DNA of 62,622 bases, from NCBI RefSeq assembly GCF_005845035.1, contig NZ_SPFO01000012.1:1-62622 (forward strand), written 5' to 3'. The DNA comes from Collinsella aerofaciens. Its GTDB lineage: Bacteria > Actinomycetota > Coriobacteriia > Coriobacteriales > Coriobacteriaceae. Below the pieces are notes generated by a model that saw only the letters and a list, made by a program, of their open reading frames with translations, was not told the DNA's origin and ran no database searches. Positions 36,173 through 44,191 of this stretch are shown piece by piece; positions within the stretch are counted from its first letter, which is position 1, and the number at the start of each line of letters is the position of its first letter. The position numbers and the translations under genes are program-made.

Positions 36173-37648
36173 ATGGCATCAGACGTTCGCGTCCGCTTTG
36201 CACCCTCACCGACGGGCAAGCTGCACATCGGCGGCGCCCGCACCGCTATCTATAACTGGGCTTTCGCCCGTGCAAACGGCGGCACGTTCATCCTGCGCAT
36301 CGACGACACCGATCCCACCCGCTCCACCGACGAGAACACGCAGATCATCCTGCGCGCCATGCGTTGGCTGGGCCTGGACTGGGACGAGGGTCCCGAGGTG
36401 GGCGGCGATTTTGGCCCCTACGCCCAGACCGAGCGCCTGGACCTGTACAAGCAGGCCGCCCAGAAGCTTTGGGACGAGGGCAAGGCCTATCCCTGCTTCT
36501 GCACCAAGGAGCAGCTCGACGCCGACCGCAAGGCCGCGCAGGAGCGCAAGGACCCCTTCCAGGGCTATCAGCGCCGTTGCCGCGATCTTGATCCCGAGGA
36601 GGCCCGCCGCCGCATCGAGGCCGGTGAGTCCTACGTCCTGCGCATCAAGGTGCCCGAGGACCGCGGCGACGTCGTCATCCACGACGCCGTCCACGGTGAG
36701 GTGACCTTCGACGCCAAGGAGCTCGACGACTTTGTCATCTTCCGCTCCGATGGCACGCCCACGTACAACTTCGCGACCGTCGTCGACGACGCCATGATGA
36801 AGATCACCCATGTCATCCGCGGCGACGACCACCTGTCCAACACCCCGCGCCAGGTCATGGTCTACGAGGCCCTCGGCGCGCCGGTGCCCACGTTCGCCCA
36901 CATCTCCATGATCCTGGGCGCCGACGGCAAGAAGCTCTCCAAGCGCCACGGTGCCACCTCGGTTGAGGAGTACCGCGACGCCGGCTACCTGTCCGACGCC
37001 TTCGTCAACTATCTGGCGCTGCTCGGCTGGTCGCTCGACGGCGAGACCACGATCATCCCGCGCGATGTCCTGGCCAGCAAGTTCTCGCTCGACCGCATCT
37101 CCAAGAACCCGGCGACCTTCGACCCCAAGAAGCTCGACTGGGTCAATGCCGAGTACATCAACGGTATGTCCGATGCTCAGTTTGCCGACGAGATCATGGT
37201 CCCCGAGCTGCACGAGGCGGGTCTCATCGAGGGTAATGTCGAGTACGGCGAGGATTGGATCGATGCGCTTGCTGCCATCGTCAAGCCGCGCACCAAGATG
37301 CCGGCCGACGCCGTGACCGTCGCCGCTCCCATCTTTGCCACGGCCGAGACGCTCGAGTATGACGAGAAGTCCGTCAACAAGGGCCTGGCCAAGGAGGGCA
37401 TGGGTGCCATTCTGGATGCCGCCAAGGCCGCGCTCGAGGGCGTGGACGAGTGGACGGCTGCCAACATCGACGCCGCGCTTGAGCCGCTGCCCGAGCAGAT
37501 GGACCTCAAGAAGCGCGTGGTGTTCCAGGCTGTGCGCGTCGCCGTCTGCGGCAACATGGTGAGCCCCCCGCTGGGCGAGACCATGGCGCTCGTCGGTCGC
37601 GACGACTGCCTAGCGCGCATCGACCGCGCCCGCACGATGGCGCTGTAG
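36173..37648 (+). CDS. gltX: Glutamyl-tRNA synthetase
   Basis: A 491-residue class I aminoacyl-tRNA synthetase. The HIGH-type motif is FAPSPTGKLHIGGARTA and the KMSKS-type motif GKKLSKRHGATSVEEY. ATG 36173 follows GAGGAG. Whether it is discriminating or also charges tRNA-Gln cannot be told from this window. Confidence 0.95.
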   Translation: MASDVRVRFAPSPTGKLHIGGARTAIYNWAFARANGGTFILRIDDTDPTRSTDENTQIILRAMRWLGLDWDEGPEVGGDFGPYAQTERLDLYKQAAQKLWDEGKAYPCFCTKEQLDADRKAAQERKDPFQGYQRRCRDLDPEEARRRIEAGESYVLRIKVPEDRGDVVIHDAVHGEVTFDAKELDDFVIFRSDGTPTYNFATVVDDAMMKITHVIRGDDHLSNTPRQVMVYEALGAPVPTFAHISMILGADGKKLSKRHGATSVEEYRDAGYLSDAFVNYLALLGWSLDGETTIIPRDVLASKFSLDRISKNPATFDPKKLDWVNAEYINGMSDAQFADEIMVPELHEAGLIEGNVEYGEDWIDALAAIVKPRTKMPADAVTVAAPIFATAETLEYDEKSVNKGLAKEGMGAILDAAKAALEGVDEWTAANIDAALEPLPEQMDLKKRVVFQAVRVAVCGNMVSPPLGETMALVGRDDCLARIDRARTMAL

Positions 37649-37671
37649 CAGCTGCGTAAACGCATGTATCC

Positions 37672-37705
37672 GAGCCCCGTTCACCCCGAGCGGGGCTCTT
37701 GTTTC
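37672..37705 (+). terminator. Terminator after gltX
   Basis: GAGCCCCG pairs with CGGGGCTC across an 11-base loop, followed by TTGTTT. Confidence 0.75.
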
Positions 37706-37737
37706 TGTAGACGTATGGGATGGGAGGTGCAGAGACC

Positions 37738-40185
37738 ATGGCCGAGCAACTGTCGCTGTTTGGTTCGTCGGAACCGGAGGAGACTCCGGCGGTGTCGGCA
37801 TCCGCTGTCGCCCCTGCACAGCCCGCGCCCGAACCCGTCGCCGCCTATGCGAGCGTTGTCCTCGACATCCCGACCCGTGCGCTGTCCGAGCCGTTTGCTT
37901 ACGGCATTCCGTCGTCACTCGCCAACGAGGCGCAGATTGGCTCCACCGTCCTAGTTCATTTTGGCAACCGTGCGGCCGCGGGCTATATCGTCGACATTGC
38001 GTCTGAGCTGGGCGACTCGCAAGGCAACACCGTCCTCGATTCCGCGCGCATTAAGCCCATCGAGGCTGTACTCAGCAAACCGCTCTTTACCGCCGAGGCT
38101 GCCTGCATCGCGCGCTGGATGAGCCGCGAGTATGTCGCGACGCTTTCCGAGTGCCTGCGCCTGTTTTTGCCTCCGGGCGGTAGCCCGCGCGTGGTCAAGG
38201 GCGATGACGGCGCATGGTCGGTTGAGCGCCCCGCCGTCAAGCCTATTCAAAACCGTTGGGTCATGCTCACGCCCGAGGGCTTCGACTATACACCGCCCAA
38301 GACCGCCGTTCGCCAGCGCCAGCTCATCGAGGCGCTCCAGTGCGGACCGGTCACGACGCGCGATCTCAACCTGCTTTACAACAGCATGTCGGCGACCATC
38401 AAGGCGCTCGAAAAACGCGGCGTTGTCGTGGTGGAGGAGCGCCGTGCCTGGCGCGGTTGCAGCGAGCAGACCACGCTGTCCTCCGCGAGTGGCAAAGCGC
38501 CGGTCGCACTTACCAACGGCCAGCAGCAGGCGCTCTCGCAAATTGAACGCGCTCGCCTGGATGCGCACGGCGACGTGGTGCTCGTGGACGGTGTTACGGG
38601 CTCCGGCAAAACCGAGGTCTACCTCTCAGCTATCGAGCGCGTGCTCGCGGCCGGTCGCTCGGCCTGCGTGCTCGTGCCCGAGATCTCGCTGACGGCCCAG
38701 ACTGTCGGCCGCTTCCGCTCGCGCTTTGGCGAGACGGTCGCCGTGTTCCATTCGCGCCTTTCGGCCGGCGAGCGTCTGGACCAGTGGGATATGGTCGCCA
38801 GCGGTGCGGCCCGCGTGGTCGTCGGCGCCCGCTCGGCGCTCTTTTGCCCGCTTGATGACTTGGGCCTTATCATCATTGACGAGGAACATGAGACCAGCTA
38901 CAAGCAGGGCTCCAGCCCGCGCTACCATGCTCGCGAGGTGGCTGCCGAGATGGCTCGCCGCTATCGCTGCCCGCTTGTGTTGGGCTCGGCCACGCCTTCT
39001 GCCGAGGCCCTCGACCGCTGCCGCCGCGGCACGTACAACGGTGTTACCTGGACGCGTGTGGAGATGCCCGAGCGCCCGGGACATGCCGTGCTGCCCACGG
39101 TCCGCATTGCCGACCTGCGCCGCGAGTTCTCGCACGGCAGTCGTTCCATGTTCTCAAAACCGCTGGTGGAGGGCTTGGAACGCGTGGTCGAGCGCCGCGA
39201 GAAGGCCGTGCTGCTGCATAACCGCCGTGGCTTTGCGCCGTTTCTGATGTGCCGCGAATGCGGCTGCGTGCCCACGTGCAACCACTGCTCCACCGCGCTC
39301 ACGTACCACGAGCGCACGCACACGCTGCAGTGTCACACCTGCGGTTCGTCCTGGCGCGTGCAGCCGTATCCCGCGCCCACGAGCCGTTGCCCCAAATGTG
39401 GCAGTCGCTACCTGGCAAAAATGGGTATGGGCACTCAGCAGATCGAGGACGCTCTGCACCAGATGCTTCCCGAGGACGTCGCCATTATTCGCATGGATGC
39501 CGATTCCACGCGCGGCAAGGATGCGCACAAAAAGCTGCTCGAGCAGTTCGATGCCGCCGATTGTGCGGTGCTGCTTGGCACCCAGATGATCGCCAAGGGC
39601 CTCGACTTTCCCGAGGTCACGCTCGTGGGCGTGGTCAATGCCGACTTCGCCCTCAAGCTGCCGGACTTCCGCGCAGGTGAGCGTGCCTACGATTTGCTGG
39701 AGCAGGTGGCGGGCCGTGCCGGTCGCGGCGATCGACCCGGCGAGGTGATTATCCAGACATACTTGCCCGAGGATCCGGTCATCCGCGCCGTAGCCGAGCA
39801 CGACCGTTCGATCTTTACCGACTACGACCTGGATCAGCGCCGCGACGCGCTGTACCCGCCGTTTGTTCGCCTGGTCAACATTTTGGTGTGGTCGGCGAAC
39901 CGAGACGACGCGCAGGACTACATCGGGCGCATTGCAAAGCTTCTTAAGCGCCGCTGGCATGCCGCCGCGCCCGACTTTTTGCGGGCGGGCAGTGTCGTGC
40001 CGCAGGTGCTGGGCCCGGCTTCGTGTGTAATCGAGAGAGCCAAGGACCGTTACCGCTTCCATCTGCTTGCGAAGTCGCCCGTGGGGTACCATGTCTCTGA
40101 TGATATCGACGCCTGCCTCAAAGAGGTGGGCTCTGTGCGCGGCGTGAGCGTGAGCGTTGACGTCGACGCCTATGATTTGATGTAA
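37738..40185 (+). CDS. priA: Primosomal protein N' (replication restart helicase)
   Basis: An 815-residue PriA. Walker A DGVTGSGKTEVYL lies near residue 285, Walker B IIIDEEHETSYKQ near 380. A zinc-binding insertion with paired cysteines (CRECGCVPTCNHCS, CHTCGSSW, RCPKCGS) lies near 505-560. It reloads the replisome at stalled forks. ATG 37738 has GGGAGG upstream. Confidence 0.95.
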   Translation: MAEQLSLFGSSEPEETPAVSASAVAPAQPAPEPVAAYASVVLDIPTRALSEPFAYGIPSSLANEAQIGSTVLVHFGNRAAAGYIVDIASELGDSQGNTVLDSARIKPIEAVLSKPLFTAEAACIARWMSREYVATLSECLRLFLPPGGSPRVVKGDDGAWSVERPAVKPIQNRWVMLTPEGFDYTPPKTAVRQRQLIEALQCGPVTTRDLNLLYNSMSATIKALEKRGVVVVEERRAWRGCSEQTTLSSASGKAPVALTNGQQQALSQIERARLDAHGDVVLVDGVTGSGKTEVYLSAIERVLAAGRSACVLVPEISLTAQTVGRFRSRFGETVAVFHSRLSAGERLDQWDMVASGAARVVVGARSALFCPLDDLGLIIIDEEHETSYKQGSSPRYHAREVAAEMARRYRCPLVLGSATPSAEALDRCRRGTYNGVTWTRVEMPERPGHAVLPTVRIADLRREFSHGSRSMFSKPLVEGLERVVERREKAVLLHNRRGFAPFLMCRECGCVPTCNHCSTALTYHERTHTLQCHTCGSSWRVQPYPAPTSRCPKCGSRYLAKMGMGTQQIEDALHQMLPEDVAIIRMDADSTRGKDAHKKLLEQFDAADCAVLLGTQMIAKGLDFPEVTLVGVVNADFALKLPDFRAGERAYDLLEQVAGRAGRGDRPGEVIIQTYLPEDPVIRAVAEHDRSIFTDYDLDQRRDALYPPFVRLVNILVWSANRDDAQDYIGRIAKLLKRRWHAAAPDFLRAGSVVPQVLGPASCVIERAKDRYRFHLLAKSPVGYHVSDDIDACLKEVGSVRGVSVSVDVDAYDLM

Positions 40186-40203
40186 TAACCCGAAAGGATG
40201 GCC

Positions 40204-40740
40204 ATGGAAGCCAACGGAATCGTACTGTCGCCCGACCCTCGTCTGCGCCAGGAGTGCGCCGTCATCGAGGAGATCACCCCGGCGATCGAGGCGCTTGCCG
40301 AGAAGATGAAGAAGATGATGTTCGAGAACGGCGGTTGTGGCCTGGCTGCCCCGCAGATCGGCGAGCTCATTCAGCTCGTCACCATCGACTGCGACTACAG
40401 CGACAAGAACGACTATGACCCCTACGTGCTCATTAACCCCGTCATTGTTGAGCAGAGCGACCATCTGGTGCCGTTTAGCGAGGGCTGCCTGTCCATCCCC
40501 GGCATTAGCTGCGAGATCGAGCGTCCCGATCACGTTGTCGTCGAGGCGTATGACCTGGATGCCAACCTGATCCGCTATGAGGCCACGGGCGATCTGTTCT
40601 GCGTGTGCCTGCAGCACGAGATCGATCACCTGCACGGCAATACCATGTTCGAGCGCCTTAAGCCGATGCAGAGGATCAAGGCAGTCAAGGAGTACCAGGA
40701 CGCCCTGGCCCGCGGCGCTCGACCGGGCGAGACGGAGTAA
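40204..40740 (+). CDS. def: Peptide deformylase
   Basis: A 178-residue metalloenzyme removing the N-formyl group from new proteins. It has the three family motifs GCGLAAPQIG, EGCLSIPG and QHEIDHLHG (metal-binding Cys and two His). AAAGGA at 40193-40198 supports ATG 40204 rather than ATG 40198. It is 18 bases after priA, and fmt, which makes formyl-Met-tRNA, follows after a palindrome. Confidence 0.95.
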   Translation: MEANGIVLSPDPRLRQECAVIEEITPAIEALAEKMKKMMFENGGCGLAAPQIGELIQLVTIDCDYSDKNDYDPYVLINPVIVEQSDHLVPFSEGCLSIPGISCEIERPDHVVVEAYDLDANLIRYEATGDLFCVCLQHEIDHLHGNTMFERLKPMQRIKAVKEYQDALARGARPGETE

Positions 40741-40749
40741 GTCGTCCGT

Positions 40750-40881
40750 CCCCTTCCGCCGCAGGGCTTAGGTTTTGCTCCATGCTCAAACAGTCCTGCT
40801 CGCACGAAGAGCACATTAAGTGTTCTTCGGCTCGTGCGGAACTGCGCGTGGAGCAAAACCTAAGCCCTGCGGCGGAAGGGG
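40750..40881. repeat. Nested palindrome, family B, copy 2
   Basis: A 132-bp palindrome with perfectly complementary 33-bp outer arms (40750-40782 and 40849-40881) and an inner hairpin with the CACATTAAGTG apex. The inner unit matches the copy at 34309-34423, whereas the outer arms share only fragments such as GGGCTT.GGT.TT. The rest of the gap to fmt (40882-41100) holds only T-rich sequence and no gene. Confidence 0.87.
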
Positions 40882-41100
40882 ACTGCGTTTCCGTGCTTCT
40901 TCTCGCCCGGGTGCCGTCGGGCCAGGGAGGGGCGTCTTCGCTGATAGGTGCTTTGTTGGGAGGGCTGCTTTTATGCGGCTCTTTCTTTGTTTTTGGGTAT
41001 ATTTGTTTCTGTTGAACTGTTCTTGCGGCTGGGTTCGTTTGCGACCTGGAACGCTTTTTTGTAGCCGTCTCGGCTCGTCATTGAGAGGAGACTAACTTTT

Positions 41101-42021
41101 ATGCGTATTGTGTTTATGGGTACGCCCGATTTTGCAGTGCCTTCGCTTACTTCGCTTGTTGAGGCTGGGAACGAGATTGCGCTTGTTGTTACTCGTCCCG
41201 ATGCTGTTCGTGGGCGTGGTAAAAAGTTGGAGCCGTCTCCTGTTAAGGCCAAGGCGCTTGAGCTGGGGTTGCCGGTCGTTGAGGCCAATCGTATGACGCC
41301 TGAGGTTGTTGAGGCGCTCCAGGCTGCGCGGGCTGATATTTTCTGTGTGGCCGCGTACGGTTGCATTTTGCCTGATGAGGTGCTGCATATGGCACCACTT
41401 GGTATTGTGAATGTTCATGCTTCGCTGCTGCCTCGTTGGCGTGGCGCTGCTCCCATTCAGCGTGCCATTCTTGCTGGTGATGAGGTTGCTGGCGTTTCCA
41501 TTATGCGCATTGGGCATGGCGTGGATACGGGCGCATATTGCGCCCAGGCGTCTACGTCGGTTGCCGGTAAGCATGCCGAGGCGCTTACGATGGAGCTTGG
41601 TGAGCTTGGCGGTAAGTTGCTTGCCGATACGCTTCCCTCGCTTGCCGATGGCTCGGCTGTTTGGACCGAGCAGGATGAGTCCCTCGTCTCGCATGCTGCC
41701 AAGATTTCCAAGCAGGAGATGCGTCTGGATCCGAAGATGGCGGCGCTTGATTGCGTGCGTCATGTGCTTGCTTCGTCCGATACCGCGCCTGCCCGTTGCG
41801 TGATTGCCGGTAAGTCGGTTCGCGTGCTCGATGCTGCGCCGGCTGATGTGTCGCTTTGCGAGGGCGCTGTTGCCGTCAAGAGCAAGCGTGTTTACCTGGG
41901 CCTTTCCGATGGCGCGGTTGAACTGCTCGAGGTTAAGCCCGATGGCAAGCGTGCCATGGCTGCTTCTGCCTGGGCTGCCGGCCTGCAGGGTGCCGAACTT
42001 AGGTGGGGTGTACTGTCATGA
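41101..42021 (+). CDS. fmt: Methionyl-tRNA formyltransferase
   Basis: A 306-residue enzyme formylating initiator Met-tRNA. It shows MRIVFMGTPDFAVPSLTSL, the catalytic region NVHASLLPRWRGAAPIQRA and ILAGDEVAGVSIMRIGHGVD. ATG 41101 has GAGGAG about ten bases upstream. Codon use is clearly richer in T-ending codons (GTT, CTT, GCT) than in priA or gltX next door. Confidence 0.95.
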   Translation: MRIVFMGTPDFAVPSLTSLVEAGNEIALVVTRPDAVRGRGKKLEPSPVKAKALELGLPVVEANRMTPEVVEALQAARADIFCVAAYGCILPDEVLHMAPLGIVNVHASLLPRWRGAAPIQRAILAGDEVAGVSIMRIGHGVDTGAYCAQASTSVAGKHAEALTMELGELGGKLLADTLPSLADGSAVWTEQDESLVSHAAKISKQEMRLDPKMAALDCVRHVLASSDTAPARCVIAGKSVRVLDAAPADVSLCEGAVAVKSKRVYLGLSDGAVELLEVKPDGKRAMAASAWAAGLQGAELRWGVLS

Positions 42022-43418
42022 GCAAGTTGTCTCCCGCGCGCAAGCTTGCGCTCGATGTGTTGATGGAGGCTGATCGCCGCGGTATGTACGCACGCGACGT
42101 GTTGTCTTCACGTGCTTCCGCCAAGGCCATTGACCAGCGCGATTCCGCTTTTGCCGCTCGTTTGGCGCTCGGTGTTGCCGCCACGCAGGGCATTTTGGAT
42201 GAGTTGCTCGATCAGTTTTTGGATAAGCCAAAAAAGGTTGCGCCGCGCGTTCGCATGGCGCTTCGCATCTCGGCCTTCGAGATGCTCTACCTGCATACGC
42301 CGGGCCGCGTTGCCGTAAGTCAGGGTGTTGAGCTGGTGCGCAGCGGTGCTAAGTCTGCCGCGGGCCTGGCTAACGCGGTGCTGCACAAGGTTGCGGACAA
42401 CGTTGAGGACTTTGCCACGGCATCCGACGTGGATGAGTCCGAGCGCCGTTTGGTTCGCCTTTCGCGTTTGATGGGTCTCCCTCGCTGGCTGTGCGCTCGT
42501 ATCATGGCCTCGTTCGATACGCCTGAGGGTGCGCTCAACTTTGCCGGCAATCTGGCTCCTGCGCCGCTTGCTCTGCACGAGAATGCGTTTGCGACCAAGG
42601 CCGACCCGTATATCTCGCAGCTCGTTGCGCCTGTCTTTCCGGGCTGCCATGCTCCGGTCGATGCTCAGGTTACGGTTGCGTCCGGCGTGTTTGAGCGTGC
42701 TGCCGCGGTTGCCTCGGACCTTAACGCCCAGCTTATCGCTACTGCCGCGACACGTCCCGGTCGTTGCCTGGAGATTGGCGCCGGCCGCGGCACCAAAACC
42801 TATGTGATGATGTGCCAGGCCAAGCGTGCCGGGTACGAGCGTCAGCATACCGCGCTCGATCTGCACGATCGCAAGTGTGATCAGAATCTCGCGCGCCTGC
42901 ATAAGGCGGGTATCTCGGGTGTTCGTACGGTGTCGGGCGACGCCTGCGAGCTCAATGAGGTGCTTACGTCGTTTGATGCGATGCTTGGCGAGCCCGCTCT
43001 GTTCGACACGGTGTTTATCGATGCGCCGTGCTCTGGCACCGGCACCATGCGCCGTCACCCCGAGATACCGTGGCGTCTGACTGAGAACGACGTTACGACT
43101 GAGCTGCCCCGCCTGCAGCTGACGATGCTCAAGGAGGCAGCCGCGCGCGTGGCTGCCGGCGGCGAGCTTATCTATGCCACCTGCTCGGTTTTTGATGAAG
43201 AGAACACGCAGGTCGTGGATGCTTTCCTGGCCTCTCCCGAGGGCGCCGGCTTTACCGTGGTGCCGCTCTCCGAAGCTCAGATTCTGCAGCTTCCCGAGTA
43301 CGACCACGCCAAGAGCCTCGTCACCCTGCGCCAAAACGCTCGAGGCCTCTTCCAAAGCGTCCCCGTAAACGCCGACTCCTACGACGGCCACTTCTGCGCC
43401 CGCCTGATCCACAAGTAA
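42018..43418 (+). CDS. rsmB: 16S rRNA (cytosine-967-C5)-methyltransferase
   Basis: A 466-residue RsmB/Sun protein. The N-terminal NusB-like RNA-binding domain (~1-140, ALRISAFEMLYLHTPGRVAV) precedes a Rossmann methyltransferase with LEIGAGRGTKTYVM, the IDAPCSGTGTMRRHPEIPWR motif and the catalytic IYATCSVFDEEN. It overlaps fmt by four bases (ATGA), a common arrangement. Codon use resembles fmt in the first half and becomes C-ending near the end. Confidence 0.92.
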   Translation: MSKLSPARKLALDVLMEADRRGMYARDVLSSRASAKAIDQRDSAFAARLALGVAATQGILDELLDQFLDKPKKVAPRVRMALRISAFEMLYLHTPGRVAVSQGVELVRSGAKSAAGLANAVLHKVADNVEDFATASDVDESERRLVRLSRLMGLPRWLCARIMASFDTPEGALNFAGNLAPAPLALHENAFATKADPYISQLVAPVFPGCHAPVDAQVTVASGVFERAAAVASDLNAQLIATAATRPGRCLEIGAGRGTKTYVMMCQAKRAGYERQHTALDLHDRKCDQNLARLHKAGISGVRTVSGDACELNEVLTSFDAMLGEPALFDTVFIDAPCSGTGTMRRHPEIPWRLTENDVTTELPRLQLTMLKEAAARVAAGGELIYATCSVFDEENTQVVDAFLASPEGAGFTVVPLSEAQILQLPEYDHAKSLVTLRQNARGLFQSVPVNADSYDGHFCARLIHK

Positions 43419-43423
43419 CTACT

Positions 43424-43491
43424 AAGTTGCGGTGAAATAGGGATTGAATAGCGGCATCTACCCGCCAAATAGTCCTTATTTCACCGCAACT
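43424..43491. repeat. Hairpin repeat family A, copy at 43.4 kb
   Basis: AAGTTGCGGTGAAATAGGGA at the left and CCTTATTTCACCGCAACT at the right. It begins a few bases after the rsmB stop. Confidence 0.82.
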
Positions 43492-43565
43492 CAGAAGGTC
43501 GTGCGAGTGGAGATCGCAATAGCGGTAAAGAATGGAAGGATAGCCCTGTCTCAAACTTGCTGTTA

Positions 43566-43721
43566 TCAAAAGTAGGGCGGATTACGGGGCTAGATTGGTG
43601 ATGCCCGACCACATCAAAAATGGTCTAAATAAAACCGCAGGTAGATGGCTTGTTGAAATTTGCAAATTACCGGAATGGATAGAGGTTGTCAATTCAGCCC
43701 CGTAATCCGGCAGAGTTTTGA
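43566..43721. repeat. MITE-like element with GGATTACGGGGC inverted repeats
   Basis: A ~156-bp A/T-richer unit whose ends carry a 14-bp perfect inverted repeat, CGGATTACGGGGCT at 43578-43591 and its complement at 43696-43709, extended outward by TCAAAA/TTTTGA. It has no coding capacity and sits between two family A hairpins. Confidence 0.65.
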
Positions 43722-43765
43722 AATGTTACAAACTCAGCATCACCCTGAAATCCGATCTAAAGAAA

Positions 43766-43832
43766 CGTTGCGGTGAAATAGTTCCTGTTTGGCCGTTGGT
43801 TGGGCTGATTCAGGAACTATTTCACCGCAACT
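43766..43832. repeat. Hairpin repeat family A, second copy at 43.8 kb
   Basis: CGTTGCGGTGAAATAGTTCC at the left pairs with GGAACTATTTCACCGCAAC at the right. It lies at the 3' end of the zinc-ribbon gene. Together the three repeats fill the 448-bp gap between rsmB and that gene. Confidence 0.82.
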
Positions 43833-43866
43833 CATCAGGAAACCTGGGTGGCGGGACCGTTTGTCA

Positions 43867-44103
43867 CTAGTGGTTATGCGGGCAGTTGGCGCAGCAGCCG
43901 CTGGTGGCGGTGGTGCTGGAACCACCGCTGCGCTGGTCGGTGTTGTAGAAACCGCTGCCCTCAAACTTGATGCCGCTGGCCGAGAACGTCTTGGATGCCG
44001 GAGCGCCGCAGCTCGGGCACACGACCTCGGGGGTCTCGGACATGGGATGCTCAACCTCAAACACGTTGCCGCAGCTCGAGCACTTGTAATCGTAGCGCGC
44101 CAT
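43867..44103 (-). CDS. FmdB-family zinc-ribbon protein
   Basis: A 78-residue protein starting MARYDYKCSSCGNVFEVEHP, with a second pair VCPSCGAPASK; the two CxxC pairs form a zinc ribbon typical of the FmdB regulatory family. The C-terminus has a Gly/Ser-rich stretch and CCANCPHNH, which may bind another metal. AAAAGGAAG precedes the ATG. Function unknown. Confidence 0.85.
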   Translation of the reverse strand: MARYDYKCSSCGNVFEVEHPMSETPEVVCPSCGAPASKTFSASGIKFEGSGFYNTDQRSGGSSTTATSGCCANCPHNH

Positions 44104-44191
44104 AATACTTCCTTTTCAGCACAAAGCGGGCAGATCGCTCTGCCCGCATAAATTCAAACAGCTGTAACTGTACCCTATATCGGGGGTTTTA

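Noticed and set aside
40782..41015. Small plus-strand frame between def and fmt with a hydrophobic C-terminus
   Set aside because: Its first half is the family B palindrome and it has no ribosome site or recognisable family; the hydrophobic end comes from T-rich DNA.
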